Assembly (NCBI RefSeq): GCF_000231405.2
Contig: NZ_CP007032.1
Span: 2,046,001-2,110,000 of the forward strand
DNA: 64,000 nucleotides
Direction: 5' to 3'
Source: Desulfitobacterium metallireducens DSM 15288
GTDB taxonomy: Bacteria > Bacillota > Desulfitobacteriia > Desulfitobacteriales > Desulfitobacteriaceae
The notes below the pieces were generated by a model. The model searched no databases. It was not told where the DNA came from and worked only from the letters and a program-made list of their open reading frames with translations. The translations under genes were made by a program, and so were the position numbers. Shown here piece by piece: positions 9,412-17,680 of the stretch; position 1 is the stretch's first letter, and every line of letters begins with the position of its first letter.

Positions 9412-9624
9412 TTACTATCGCCTCTAAATTCTAACTTTCCGCATAACTCCAAACCCAATCTCTTAACGGCCCAGGCTTCAGCTGATCTTGCAAAGTACAG
9501 ACAAGTTCGTCTATATAAATATTTTCAATTATCTTTAGTCTTGGAGGATATCGCATTGATAATAGCAATATAGAATAATAAAAACAAAAAATAGCATGCT
9601 CTGAAAAATGCGACACATAAAGTT

Positions 9625-9747
9625 CTATCTGCTTTCCGACTTATCATTACTCTTAAGCATTTCTTTAATCTCTTTTACATCTGAAGCAATCCTAAATACT
9701 TTATAGTAAACTATAAACAAGATAATTAGTATAAAGTAAATTTCCGT
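9625..9747 (-). CDS. possible small single-pass membrane protein with a non-standard start
   Basis: A 40-codon open frame reads as one hydrophobic helix (IYFILIILFIVYYKVF) followed by a charged tail (DVKEIKEMLKSNDKSES). A strong AAAGGGGG ribosome site lies 7 nt before an ACG codon at 9747; no ATG, GTG or TTG is available at the correct distance. It lies downstream of the HTH-membrane regulator gene, a place where small membrane proteins are often found. Translation is unproven. Confidence 0.4.
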   Translation of the reverse strand, partial: TEIYFILIILFIVYYKVFRIASDVKEIKEMLKSNDKSESR

Positions 9748-9856
9748 GAGGATTCCCCCTTTCAGATACTTTCAAATACATCATAATATCCTACGAATCT
9801 GTCATAACATTATATAAGCACCTAAAGACTTATGCTCATATGGAACTTACCCATCC

Positions 9857-10390
9857 TTATTGTTTCCTTACCATATTTTTAAATCTTATAAGAAGCAAAG
9901 CTAGACCAAAAATCAGGAAAACTGACAGTATCCAAAAAATTGCCATCAATCTATACTCTGAAATGAAAGCCCAAAAATTATATCCTAAAACATCCCCTCC
10001 ACCGTAGTAAGTTTTTGTTCCGTCTGGCATAACTTGAGATTTTGTAACATGAACTTTTATCATCGTGGAAAGTATCCATAGAAGAAGAATACCAACCGCC
10101 CCAATACTACCGATTATGATAGCTGTTATCTGTAGTACTTTCTTATGATAAATATTATTCTCTTTTACGGCAGGTATATCATTATCGCTTTGAAATTTAT
10201 CATTAAGCAAGTAATCAATAGACACTCCGAATACCTTGCTTAACTGAATGATATTATCTGTGTCTGGCAATGATTCACCAAGCTCCCACTTCGAAATGGC
10301 TTGTCTTGATACGGTAATTTGTGCCGCTAGTTGTTCCTGAGACATATTTTTTGATTTTCTTAGCATGTGTAGCTTTTCGGCAAAAGTCAG
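9857..10390 (-). CDS. XRE-family HTH regulator with C-terminal membrane segments
   Basis: About 177 residues. Residues 1-65 form a helix-turn-helix of the Cro/C1 type (MSQEQLAAQITVSRQAISKWELGESLPD, then LSKVFGVSIDYLL). Two membrane segments follow (ITAIIIGSIGAVGILLLWIL and FWILSVFLIFGLALLLI) with an extracytoplasmic loop between them. That layout suggests a membrane-tethered sensor-regulator. The perfect AGGAGG at 10399-10404 leaves a CTG at 10390 as the best-spaced start; the GTG at 10399 overlaps the Shine-Dalgarno. The upstream region has GGTTG...CAACC inverted repeats that could be operator sites. Confidence 0.82.
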   Translation of the reverse strand: MTFAEKLHMLRKSKNMSQEQLAAQITVSRQAISKWELGESLPDTDNIIQLSKVFGVSIDYLLNDKFQSDNDIPAVKENNIYHKKVLQITAIIIGSIGAVGILLLWILSTMIKVHVTKSQVMPDGTKTYYGGGDVLGYNFWAFISEYRLMAIFWILSVFLIFGLALLLIRFKNMVRKQ

Positions 10391-10613
10391 AAAGACCACC
10401 TCCTGTTTTGTTACTATTAGTTTAGTATTTTGTTTGGTTGCATTCTACCAACCAGACTTTGAACCTTCGCAACTAACAGTTGCAATCTTTTTTAATCTAC
10501 TTATTGCCATGGATTATATAATTGTCCTCACTTCACATTTTCCTACTAACGCGACAGAATATTTCAGATTCATTTTCAGCGCCATGGACGGTGTGGCCTT
10601 TGCACGATATGTC

Positions 10614-10690
10614 GTATAACGTTCCGCAGGTTCCCGCTGCGCCTTAACCACATTCATCTTTTCTAAGTGGCGGGAACGTGCTGTTTATAC
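10614..10690 (-). repeat. 77-bp palindromic cassette-boundary element, full copy 1
   Basis: Full-length copy 1 of the element described in the findings. Outer boxes GTATAAC and GTTTATAC, an inner stem of 11/12 complementary bases (10626-10637 with 10670-10681), and the shared central CTTAACCACATTCAT. It lies 33 nt after the lipoprotein gene stop. A short hairpin (ATTCC...GGAAT) fills the gap. Confidence 0.7.
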
Positions 10691-10722
10691 GGAGATTCCG
10701 TCTGGAATACCCAGATGAAACG

Positions 10723-11256
10723 TTACTCATCAATCTTCAGGCTACTCATTTTCCATTCACCATTAACCTGAGAATAGGTAACATTTAATGTATAAGTCCT
10801 ATCATCATATTTATTACCCGATAAATAACCTGCGTCATAAATTTCATATATCGAAGTATAATTATCTTTATCATCCTTCATGAATGTTCTTTGCCTTAAT
10901 CTCATTGACTTATCCGGAATAATAAATTCAAAACGCCCAACGCCCGCCTTTGTAATTACTTTCTTGTTCTCAATACGAATATTCGAATCCATGTTCTTTT
11001 GAGCAACTTCATAATCCCCTTTTATAAGGGCACTTAAGGTCTTATGTAAATGGTCATCCAAAATATTTCTTAGTTCGTAGAGTTCCTCGAGTTGGTTAAC
11101 CTTGTTATTTGTAGATTCGACTTGTTGTTGTAGTGATTCCATTTCAGTTTTCAGTTGAGTATTCTCCTTAATTAATTCAAAATTTTGATTACTACATCCG
11201 GCCAGAGTGATGATGCATATTAAAAATAACCCAAGCATCCTAACTTTTTTACCCAT
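10723..11256 (-). CDS. lipoprotein with coiled coil
   Basis: About 177 residues. Lipoprotein signal peptide (GKKVRMLGLFLICIITLAGC) with an LAGC lipobox, then a coiled-coil stretch (residues about 25-60) and a C-terminal NTF2-like-looking region with YTLNVTYSQVNGEWKMSSLKI. The start at 11256 has GGGAGG 8 nt upstream. No family recognised with confidence; it is presumably an outer-face protein. It stands as a single gene flanked by a palindromic element. Confidence 0.72.
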   Translation of the reverse strand: MGKKVRMLGLFLICIITLAGCSNQNFELIKENTQLKTEMESLQQQVESTNNKVNQLEELYELRNILDDHLHKTLSALIKGDYEVAQKNMDSNIRIENKKVITKAGVGRFEFIIPDKSMRLRQRTFMKDDKDNYTSIYEIYDAGYLSGNKYDDRTYTLNVTYSQVNGEWKMSSLKIDE

Positions 11257-11625
11257 CTTATCACCCTCCCGCATAAAATTTAACCCAGAACCTTCACACT
11301 ATAATTACTAGGAAGTTTCATATAACTCATCCATATGCCGCCACTTTGGCGGTATCCATGATAATGGAAAACTTACCATTACTTTCTGTATAAGTGAGTT
11401 ACAGGCTGGACTGTCCGAACGCTGTGAACGATTGCTAAAATCCGATCTTTGAGCGGATAAGCCCGTGCATAACTCTGCGACGGCTACCTTTTGTGAATCT
11501 ATAATTGTGCCTTGGACTTTAGATTAGAAAATTTGACACTATTCATAAGAACAAACCGCCCCACTTATTTATAGTCACAAAGCTAGTCTCCTTGTCCACG
11601 CATGGACGCGCGGAAATTCCACCGA
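11257..11625. other. gene-free stretch with several hairpins
   Basis: No open frame with a ribosome site is seen. The stretch contains short perfect stem-loops: CCGCC...GGCGG near 11338-11352, ATCCG...CGGAT near 11440-11458 and GTCC...GGAC near 11597-11614. The last lies just after the following methyltransferase gene stop and may be its terminator. A GTTATGC-containing segment near 11467-11480 faintly resembles the cassette element boundary box but does not align over its full length. Confidence 0.4.
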
Positions 11626-12252
11626 TTAAACTTTCCCAAAATCCATTCGTATTAACTCTTTCCCATTTGGCAGTAGGTAAGAATTTTTTTTGATGCACAC
11701 GAAACCAATCTTTAAAAATTTATTAAATAGATTTTCCGAATCAATATCATGGTGTATAGATATTAGGAGTTCTAAGGATGACGTCAATTTTGAATTACTC
11801 ACAAAATCATTATTGTTATTCTTCTGGATAACACAGGAGATTACATTAACGTTATCCTTATTGTTGCTTATTAGCTCTATAAATTTGTTCACTCCAATAT
11901 ATTCAATTATCAAATTGCAGATCATTATATTTGAATACGGCAGCAGGACATCGCTATTATTAAGATCACAACAGACCAATTCTAAAATACCGGTCAAATG
12001 AGGATACCTTTCCTTACACATATCAAGATATTGGCTATTAATGTCTAGTCCAAAAACCTTTTCTGTGCTAGAAATATCAATATGTTCAAGTCCATTTCCA
12101 CCGGCAACACCTAGAATTAAAACATTTGTATGGACATAGTTCTCGATCTGTTCTTCTGTAATGCTTTTTAAAGTTTGTAATTGATACAAACCATCAGATG
12201 ACATATGTGTCTCATATGTACTTAAGTCGATTTTCTCCCATGGATTATTCAT
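11626..12252 (-). CDS. class I SAM-dependent methyltransferase
   Basis: 208 residues. Glycine-rich SAM-binding motif VLILGVAGGNGLEH, then the acidic strand VFGLDINSQYLDMC and ELVCCDLNNSD. Very AT-rich compared with core genes of the window, which suggests acquisition. Good ribosome site (AAAGGGAGTAGTT-ATG). Substrate unknown. Confidence 0.82.
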   Translation of the reverse strand: MNNPWEKIDLSTYETHMSSDGLYQLQTLKSITEEQIENYVHTNVLILGVAGGNGLEHIDISSTEKVFGLDINSQYLDMCKERYPHLTGILELVCCDLNNSDVLLPYSNIMICNLIIEYIGVNKFIELISNNKDNVNVISCVIQKNNNNDFVSNSKLTSSLELLISIHHDIDSENLFNKFLKIGFVCIKKNSYLLPNGKELIRMDFGKV

Positions 12253-12297
12253 AACTACTCCCTTTAAACTAAGGCAAATATAATTTCCTATATAGCC

Positions 12298-12322
12298 TTG
12301 CTCCGCCCCAGGTACGGAGCAA
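12298..12322 (-). terminator. hairpin after GNAT gene
   Basis: Perfect 8-bp stem TTGCTCCG/CGGAGCAA with a 9-nt loop, 18 nt after the acetyltransferase stop. The trailing sequence has no long U-tract, so termination is plausible rather than certain. Confidence 0.5.
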
Positions 12323-12339
12323 AATAGAAATATTGTGAC

Positions 12340-12882
12340 TTAAATGTCTAAATAATATACTTTGTTCTCAAATTTTCTTAATCCATCAAAACTTTGATAA
12401 GTGCCATCTTTTATATAAACGAAGCCTACATGACGCATTACTGCCCCCGAAGCTGGATTTTCCTTTGCATGAGAGCAAATAAAGTGCTTAATCCCAACTT
12501 CATTTACTAAGAAATCCATTACACATTTTAAGGCTTCCGTAGCATATCCATGACCCCAGTACTTTTTGCCAATTGCATATCCTATTTCATATCTATTGGG
12601 TTCTTCAGCATTTATAAATGCTCCTATTGAGCCAATTGGTTCCTTAGTTTCTTTTAAAACTATTCCCCACTCATAACGCGACTTATCTTTAGAAATTTCT
12701 TCACATTCTTTCATCCATTGCTCAGTTACCCCAATATCAGTATGTACATTCCATCGCATAAATTTAGCTACTTCCTTATCACTAGTCCAGTTCTTAAAGA
12801 CGTTCGGTGCATCTTCAAGTTTTAGCCCTCGTAATATTAACCTTTCTGTCTCCAACAAAACAGTTCCTTTATGAATTAACAT
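12340..12882 (-). CDS. GNAT acetyltransferase (RimJ/RimL type)
   Basis: 180 residues starting LLETERLILRGLKLEDAPNVF, as in the RimJ/RimL/SpeG group. The acetyl-CoA-binding region is IGYAIGKKYWGHGYATEALKCVMDFL, and HAKENPASGAVMRHVGFVYIKDG closes the fold. Likely N-acetylates a protein N-terminus or a small amine; the acceptor cannot be read. AGGAGAAAACA-ATG start. Confidence 0.9.
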   Translation of the reverse strand: MLIHKGTVLLETERLILRGLKLEDAPNVFKNWTSDKEVAKFMRWNVHTDIGVTEQWMKECEEISKDKSRYEWGIVLKETKEPIGSIGAFINAEEPNRYEIGYAIGKKYWGHGYATEALKCVMDFLVNEVGIKHFICSHAKENPASGAVMRHVGFVYIKDGTYQSFDGLRKFENKVYYLDI

Positions 12883-12894
12883 TGTTTTCTCCTT

Positions 12895-13524
12895 TCAGAA
12901 CGTTTTCTCCACTGTTATGTATACATGATTGAAAATTGGCAAGCCATTATTCCACCATTTTGAGAAGTAGTCCTCGGTCATTGTTCTATTCCCTGGGAGT
13001 TCAGCATTTTCATCCTTTTCCCTACCAGAGTCGACGAAATACAACTCTGATTTTTCGTTATCATACCCTACAAGCGTCATGTAGTGTTACCAGAATAGTC
13101 CATTACCAACTAAAACAATAACTGGATCATTTCCTTGCACAAGTTTTGACTTTAATGAATTTATATCCCCTTTGTAAATAGCTGGTCTGAATCCTTGAGA
13201 TTGTATATAGGTTACTACTCCCTTTGGCAAAACATATCCCGATAACGGTATCTTATATGGAATTCTATCGTAAACCTCTGAACCTTTTGCTTTCTCGCCA
13301 AAGTTTCGTAGTACGAAAGCAGTAGAAAACGCCGCACACTGGTTTTTTCCCTGGAGCTCAAATCCAGTATTGATGGGCACATCGAATCTAGTTGGAAGGT
13401 TGATTGCTTTAAATTCGCTTGTCGGAAACGGTGATAAAATGTGAATTGACCCGAGAAGAAGAAAGCAGAATAAAAGAGCTAACAGTATCCACTTTCTTTT
13501 CAACTTTCTCTTATTAAACCCCAT
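12895..13524 (-). pseudogene. papain-like C39-type cysteine peptidase interrupted by an in-frame TAA
   Basis: One continuous frame encodes an N-terminal membrane anchor (KRKWILLALLFCFLLLGSIHIL), a catalytic-Cys segment (GKNQCAAFSTAFVLRNFG) and PVIVLVGNGLFW. It is then broken by TAA at 13087-13089 and continues as HYMTLVGYDNEKSELYFVDSG, which carries the expected catalytic His and a downstream Asp. Both halves stay in frame and look conserved, so the change is a single nonsense codon, not a frameshift. It could be a recent pseudogene, a sequencing error or a read-through gene. Starts after GGAGGTTGAT. Confidence 0.78.
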
Positions 13525-13546
13525 ATCAACCTCCGCAATTGTGATT

Positions 13547-13930
13547 TTAAATACGTCCTATATCATTTATGTTAACGCTTGTCTCTTCCCAGACATCCTG
13601 ATTGTTATCATCGTTAAAAGGTCGCAATGCCCATACACTTTTTCCGCTAGCAAGAACTGAAAATTCCAGATTAGAGGCCTTCTGGTCTCCGTTTTGAAAC
13701 TTTCCTTTTACAAAAACTATATACATCATCTCCTTAGTCACTTCCGTTTCTGTTCGTTTAACTGTAATTATCTGAGGCTTCGATTCACCATAAATTCGCG
13801 AAACTTTACTTATCGATTCTGTAGCCTCTTGTGAAATACCGCTTACAGGTCTATTCAATTCGCTCCCACATCCTGTGAGAATAATGGATAGTATGATGAT
13901 CATAACAATCGAAATTCTTTTGATCATCAT
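13547..13930 (-). CDS. small lipoprotein
   Basis: 127 residues with a lipoprotein signal peptide ending ILTGC (MMIKRISIVMIIILSIILTGC). The mature part is soluble and beta-rich in appearance (YIVFVKGKFQNGDQ, ASNLEFSVLASGKSVWALRPF). The second ATG (13927) is better spaced from GGGGAG. It precedes the broken peptidase gene by 22 bp and probably formed a two-gene unit with it. No family recognised. Confidence 0.72.
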   Translation of the reverse strand: MMIKRISIVMIIILSIILTGCGSELNRPVSGISQEATESISKVSRIYGESKPQIITVKRTETEVTKEMMYIVFVKGKFQNGDQKASNLEFSVLASGKSVWALRPFNDDNNQDVWEETSVNINDIGRI

Positions 13931-13985
13931 AGCTCCCCATTCCTAAACACCAAAATCATGATACTAAAAAATAGCCTATTAGCCA

Positions 13986-14032
13986 TTCCAACCCCTTGCA
14001 TCCTTATAAAGTACCAAGAATCTTTTTTTAGC
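13986..14032 (-). repeat. partial copy of the palindromic cassette-boundary element
   Basis: Shares CAACCCCTTGCATCCTTA and the following AGTnnnnnGAATCTTTT with the copy at 14717-14792. The first half of the element is not recognisable here. It lies 27 nt after the methyltransferase gene stop. Confidence 0.55.
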
Positions 14033-14058
14033 TGATGTCGGACGGCCCGTGACTAAAT

Positions 14059-14652
14059 CTACTTTTCACAACTAAAAAAGAAATACTCCCTGTTTTCGAT
14101 TGCAACATTTTTAAACCCACATTCTTTGCTGAGTTGATATAAAGTTTCATCAGTTGGAATGGGTTCTTTCTCTGGGATATAGCCAATTCTTCTATGATGT
14201 TCCTTAAGCCCTTCCCTTGTTCTGCTATGAGAAATAGTAAACTTCCCCCCAGCCTTTAAGTTTTTAAAGGCATTTAGAAAAACTCTACGTAGGTTGTCAA
14301 AGTGCGGAATGCTATTAAAAATAATTACATAGTCAAACTTTTTTTCAAGCAAAATATCCGCCTCAAAGTCAAGACATCGTACGTCAGTGTCAGGATACAA
14401 ATCTATGAACTCTTCCACCATCTTATCCGAAATGTCTATAGCAACATATTTGCAAAGCCCACGGTCCTTTAATAAGGCAAATAATATTCCGGTCCCTGCG
14501 GCAACATCCAAAACCGAATCTCCTTTACATATCTCTAATCTGTTGATCATTCTTTCGGCGATTTGATAGTTATGTGGATTAACCTTATTACTCCAGTTTT
14601 TTGCCCTCTCGTTAAAAAAAATCACTAATTCGGTTTTATTCTGAGAACCCAA
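14059..14652 (-). CDS. class I SAM-dependent methyltransferase
   Basis: 197 residues. The motif I region is VLDVAAGTGILFALLKDRG, followed by YVAIDISDKMVEEF, YDYVIIFNSIPHF-type motif II (FDYVIIFNSIPHF here) and LKAGGKFTISHSRTREGLKEHHR. Start is probably TTG with GAGGTGGAG upstream. Small-molecule substrate unknown. A partial palindromic element follows the gene. Confidence 0.88.
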   Translation of the reverse strand: MGSQNKTELVIFFNERAKNWSNKVNPHNYQIAERMINRLEICKGDSVLDVAAGTGILFALLKDRGLCKYVAIDISDKMVEEFIDLYPDTDVRCLDFEADILLEKKFDYVIIFNSIPHFDNLRRVFLNAFKNLKAGGKFTISHSRTREGLKEHHRRIGYIPEKEPIPTDETLYQLSKECGFKNVAIENREYFFFSCEK

Positions 14653-14716
14653 AATATCTCCACCTCACTCTCAAAACTTAGAATTATACCCAGCTTCGAT
14701 TACCCTCGTCCGGTTC

Positions 14717-14792
14717 AGGTAACGTCCCGAGTATTGCCAAAACGTCTCAACCCCTTGCATCCTTACAAAATGTCGGGAATCTTTTATTATAC
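14717..14792 (-). repeat. palindromic cassette-boundary element, full copy 2
   Basis: Full-length copy 2: outer GGTAAC and ATTATAC boxes, centre CTCAACCCCTTGCAT at the same offset (23 nt) from the left box as in the other two full copies, inner TCCCGA/TCGGGA pairing. It lies 53 nt after the GNAT gene stop. Confidence 0.65.
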
Positions 14793-14845
14793 GATGCCTC
14801 GGCAAAGATCTATCTCGAAAAAGCGTATTATCCTATTCGATGAGG

Positions 14846-15280
14846 TTAAAGGTACTTCTTAAATCCTCGAACTAAATCCACATTGTAACCAATTGCTTCA
14901 TAAAATTTATGTGCTCCCTTTCTATGTCCTGCGGACACAAGCATTGTATAATAACAATTTCTTGTCCGTCCTATTTTCTCAATTTCTTCCATTAGGCTTT
15001 CTCCAATTCCTCTGCCACGCCAAGTATTTTTCACTATTACATTTTCAATTACCATAAATGGCTGGCATTTTAGCACTAAATCAAGACAAATAATTCCCAT
15101 TATCGATCCAACTACTTCTTTGTCTTCTTTCGCTGTCAAGATTACGTAATTAGGATTAGACTCCATCAAATTAAAATTCTCTTTCATTTTTATAGGATCA
15201 GATTCTTCCCCACTTAGTTCTTTATAAAGTTGAGATAAAGATTCTAAGTCCTCAACTGTTGCATTTTGTAATGTTAGCAA
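14846..15280 (-). CDS. GNAT acetyltransferase
   Basis: 144 residues. Acetyl-CoA-binding segment VIVKNTWRGRGIGESLMEEIEKIG (R/Q-x-x-G-x-G) and AGHRKGAHKFYEAIGY near the end. Probably starts with TTG 8 nt after AAAGGGG. It begins 22 bp after the upstream methyltransferase stop, so the pair may be one transcript. Substrate unknown. Confidence 0.88.
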   Translation of the reverse strand: MLTLQNATVEDLESLSQLYKELSGEESDPIKMKENFNLMESNPNYVILTAKEDKEVVGSIMGIICLDLVLKCQPFMVIENVIVKNTWRGRGIGESLMEEIEKIGRTRNCYYTMLVSAGHRKGAHKFYEAIGYNVDLVRGFKKYL

Positions 15281-15302
15281 TGAATCTGCCCCTTTCTTGA
15301 GC

Positions 15303-15920
15303 TTAAACGATTTCCAAGACCCCTGCGCACGATGAAATCTGGGTATAAGTAGCGTTTAGCATTTTCTTTCTCATTTTTTCCATTATCTCATCAGCCACAA
15401 TATAGATCTCATCCTCATCCCAGCCTTTGGTATTGTCTTTACATTGTTTCATATCGTCCTTTGTTTGAAACGCTATGTCTGCAATAATAATATTTCCATT
15501 CTCTTCTAAGCTGTCTTTTAGTTGCGCAATAAAATCAATCTTCTTATTATCATCAAGATGATGAATTGCGTATGACGATATTATATAGTTGAATTTCATC
15601 TTCTTTAATTCAATGGGGAGACCATTTGTAAAGTCATGACACAAAAATTGTCCATTTGGCATATTTCGTCTAGCCAATTCCAACATTTTAGGTGAAAAAT
15701 CAATTCCATAGACTCCTACACCTTTGTTGTACAACTCTTTTGTCAGTAAGCCTGTTCCTACACCAATATCTAAAATCCTAGTCCCTTTGGACAAATCAAC
15801 ACAACGACTTACGAAAGAAAGCACTTCGTAATACCCCTCGAAAGGATAACCTTCACTTAATTTTGAAATTGACTCATCATATTCCCCAGCCCAATTATCA
15901 AACCCTTTACTATTTAACAT
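15303..15920 (-). CDS. class I SAM-dependent methyltransferase
   Basis: 205 residues: DNWAGEYDESI start, SAM motif ILDIGVGTGLLTKELYNKG, VYGIDFSPKMLELARRNMP, and YIISSYAIHHLDDNKK. Typical of small putative AdoMet-dependent methyltransferases of the YrrT kind. ATG with AAGGAG upstream. Followed closely by a GNAT gene. Confidence 0.9.
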   Translation of the reverse strand: MLNSKGFDNWAGEYDESISKLSEGYPFEGYYEVLSFVSRCVDLSKGTRILDIGVGTGLLTKELYNKGVGVYGIDFSPKMLELARRNMPNGQFLCHDFTNGLPIELKKMKFNYIISSYAIHHLDDNKKIDFIAQLKDSLEENGNIIIADIAFQTKDDMKQCKDNTKGWDEDEIYIVADEIMEKMRKKMLNATYTQISSCAGVLEIV

Positions 15921-15970
15921 CAGAATTCTCCTTAACCTAAATTAACATTAGCCCATTAGAATGACATACT

Positions 15971-16015
15971 CAAACCCTTAGCCACTATATTCCTGTATAT
16001 TCGGGAACAATAGTA
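15971..16015 (-). repeat. weak match to the palindromic cassette-boundary element
   Basis: CAAACCCTTAGCC...TTCGGGAACAATAGTA resembles the second half of the copies at 10.6 and 14.7 kb. The left box is missing. It could be chance. Confidence 0.3.
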
Positions 16016-16127
16016 AGCCTTTGTCTTTCGCCTCTATCCGCTAATTCATATCCGAAGAAAATTTGATCAATTTAGCACCCACGTGAGCCCAGCCTAATAG
16101 ATTCCGCCTCCAGTACCAAAGGTACAG

Positions 16128-16319
16128 GTGCAGTTTAACCAGAATGTCACTGGAGTTCCGCTTGGTGGTGTTAATGTCTTTGACCGAATAGTTCCTCCCG
16201 GTGCAACCCTTGTCAGTGAAGAAGATGGAAAGTTTATCTTTCCTTCTGGAGGTAATTGGGTTCTCTTTTTGACCTCTCCGGGGTCGATAGAAGTTTCTTT
16301 TTCAGCAATAGTAGCATAA
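16128..16319 (+). CDS. small plus-strand hypothetical protein or 3' remnant
   Basis: 63 residues from a GTG with AAAGG upstream. It is rich in Gly, Val, Pro and Phe (VTGVPLGGVNVF, PPGATLVSEEDGKFIFPSGGNW) and has the look of a beta-structured surface or structural protein tail. The frame is open a little further upstream (PPPVPKVQ) before tandem stops, so it may be the remnant of a longer gene. The only plausible plus-strand gene of the window; a bidirectional-looking terminator follows at about 16.4 kb. Family not recognised. Confidence 0.4.
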   Translation: MQFNQNVTGVPLGGVNVFDRIVPPGATLVSEEDGKFIFPSGGNWVLFLTSPGSIEVSFSAIVA

Positions 16320-16393
16320 GGCTGGTGGGAGGAAAAAACGAAGCACATCAAGTAATCCTCAATTAGGTATAAATATCATGTATTACCAGGCAT

Positions 16394-16427
16394 AAAAAAG
16401 CCTCCTAGACGAAAGGGGGTCTTTCTT
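16394..16427. terminator. bidirectional rho-independent terminator
   Basis: AAAAAAGCCTCC, a 9-nt loop, then GGGGG-TCTTTCTT. The stem with A-run on one side and T-run on the other could serve the plus-strand small gene and, less well, minus-strand transcription. Confidence 0.55.
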
Positions 16428-16485
16428 CCTGAGTTCCCCTAAGCAGAATAAATCACATAAGTATTCTCCGAAATCGGACGTTTCA

Positions 16486-16561
16486 CCTAACGTCTCGCAT
16501 TTTTCTGCAACGTCCTAACCATATTCATTTTGACAAAGTTATAGAAAAACGCTGTTAAAGA
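16486..16561 (-). repeat. palindromic cassette-boundary element, full copy 3
   Basis: Full-length copy 3: CCTAAC left box, CCTAACCATATTCAT centre at the same 23-nt offset, GTTAAAG right box. The inner stem (16497-16506 with 16543-16552) is 9/10 complementary with one G-U pair. Its sequence is quite different from the stem of copy 1. The element overlaps the stop codon of the GNAT gene that begins at 17037. Confidence 0.68.
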
Positions 16562-17037
16562 AACCTTTGTACTGGCCCAATCCAGTCTTCCTTCTGAATT
16601 TCCTCAAAGTCCCCTTGAGTGAAAGCATGTATAACTTTCCGCCAAAATGCTTGCGCAGGTCTATTTTCTTCTACCTCAGCAACTTCCCATACCCCTGAGA
16701 ACATATTAAATATCCGAAATGCTACCTCTCTTCCAACCCCTTGCTTTCGATATTTCTTCATTACGAAAAATTCCGCTATCGAATATATATAATCATTAAG
16801 ATCACTAACATAATAGCGACGTACTAATACAAATCCCGCAATATTCCCATCGATATAAATAAAGAAGGGATGCCTACCTTCTTCAGTCCAATATTGATCC
16901 AAATATTTATAACCATACAAACCATGACAATCAACGTCGTCAGGAATAAATTCAGTAAAGTCATATATATAAAGTTCTAATAGATTTCTTAATACTGATT
17001 TCTGCTCAATGGAAACAGCTTCTAACGCAATATTCAC
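16555..17037 (-). CDS. GNAT acetyltransferase
   Basis: About 160 residues. A central GFVLVRRYY strand and FFVMKKYRKQGVGREVAFRIFNMF acetyl-CoA loop are followed by VEENRPAQAFWRKVI. The start is best placed at GTG 17037, which is 8 nt after GGAGG; an upstream ATG-ATG lacks a ribosome site. The stop codon lies inside a palindromic element. Substrate unknown. Confidence 0.87.
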   Translation of the reverse strand: MNIALEAVSIEQKSVLRNLLELYIYDFTEFIPDDVDCHGLYGYKYLDQYWTEEGRHPFFIYIDGNIAGFVLVRRYYVSDLNDYIYSIAEFFVMKKYRKQGVGREVAFRIFNMFSGVWEVAEVEENRPAQAFWRKVIHAFTQGDFEEIQKEDWIGPVQRFL

Positions 17038-17088
17038 TGTTTTTTCCTCCAACATCATTTCTTCTATGATTTACCCTCATGCATATTC

Positions 17089-17574
17089 TCATATAGGCAA
17101 CTTAAATAAAGAAACATTTCTCCCTTTGATATTCGACGGCACTTCCTCGATATATTGAGCATTTATACTTTCATAGAAACCTTTTGCATTTGGATCTGAT
17201 AAAATATGTAAAAAGCCAATATTCCTTTCTCTACACAATCCCCTAGCAAAGAATATAAGTTCTGAACCTATTCTTCTCCCAATAAAAGATGGGTGTACAA
17301 AAATATGATCTAACCAAAAACCCTTTCTTATCAATAACTCTCCAGCCTGAAAGTCATTTTTCACTTCAACTATTGAAATAAAACCGATTGCCTTATCGTC
17401 AACATCGGCGACATAAACTTCATTCTCATTTATGTATTCTTCAGTGATCGTTAATTCGTCCTTCCAGATGTCGAAATACTCTTCGGGATATTTCCAATAC
17501 CGTTTTGCTGCAAAAGAAATTGATGTTAGTATATTACTTTCTTTACCCTCGGCACGCCTAATCAACATATTCAC
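17089..17574 (-). CDS. GNAT acetyltransferase
   Basis: 161 residues. GFISIVEVKNDF strand, then LDHIFVHPSFIGRRIGSELIFFA (acetyl-CoA loop) and SDPNAKGFYESINAQYIEEVPS. GTG or the ATG two codons later could be the start; GGGGTGGG precedes both. Substrate unknown. Confidence 0.87.
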   Translation of the reverse strand: MNMLIRRAEGKESNILTSISFAAKRYWKYPEEYFDIWKDELTITEEYINENEVYVADVDDKAIGFISIVEVKNDFQAGELLIRKGFWLDHIFVHPSFIGRRIGSELIFFARGLCRERNIGFLHILSDPNAKGFYESINAQYIEEVPSNIKGRNVSLFKLPI

Positions 17575-17641
17575 TTTCCCACCCCAAACTCTTCCTCTGG
17601 CATAAAACGATTCTTAAAATTATACCTAGTAGCGCTATTTT

Positions 17642-17680
17642 ACGTAACGTTCTGTGCATTTGCGACGCGTTTAACGTGAC
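17642..17680 (-). repeat. half copy of the palindromic cassette-boundary element
   Basis: ACGTAACGTTCTG...TGCGACG...TTAACG matches the left half of the element. It ends exactly where the GNAT gene stop codon begins (17681). Confidence 0.5.

Noticed and set aside
9431-9616. 61-codon minus-strand frame upstream of the CMD-domain gene
   Set aside because: No convincing ribosome site, mixed composition and no recognisable domain; it may be a degenerate remnant, but the evidence is too thin to list as a gene.
16094-16351. 85-codon minus-strand frame at the same place as the plus-strand small gene
   Set aside because: Its sequence is Ser/Thr/Pro-rich antisense translation of the better-looking plus-strand frame and lacks a ribosome site.
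10614-17680. CRISPR array explanation for the repeats
   Set aside because: Copies are about 77 bp, imperfect, internally variable and separated by whole genes, not by uniform short spacers; no cas genes are present.
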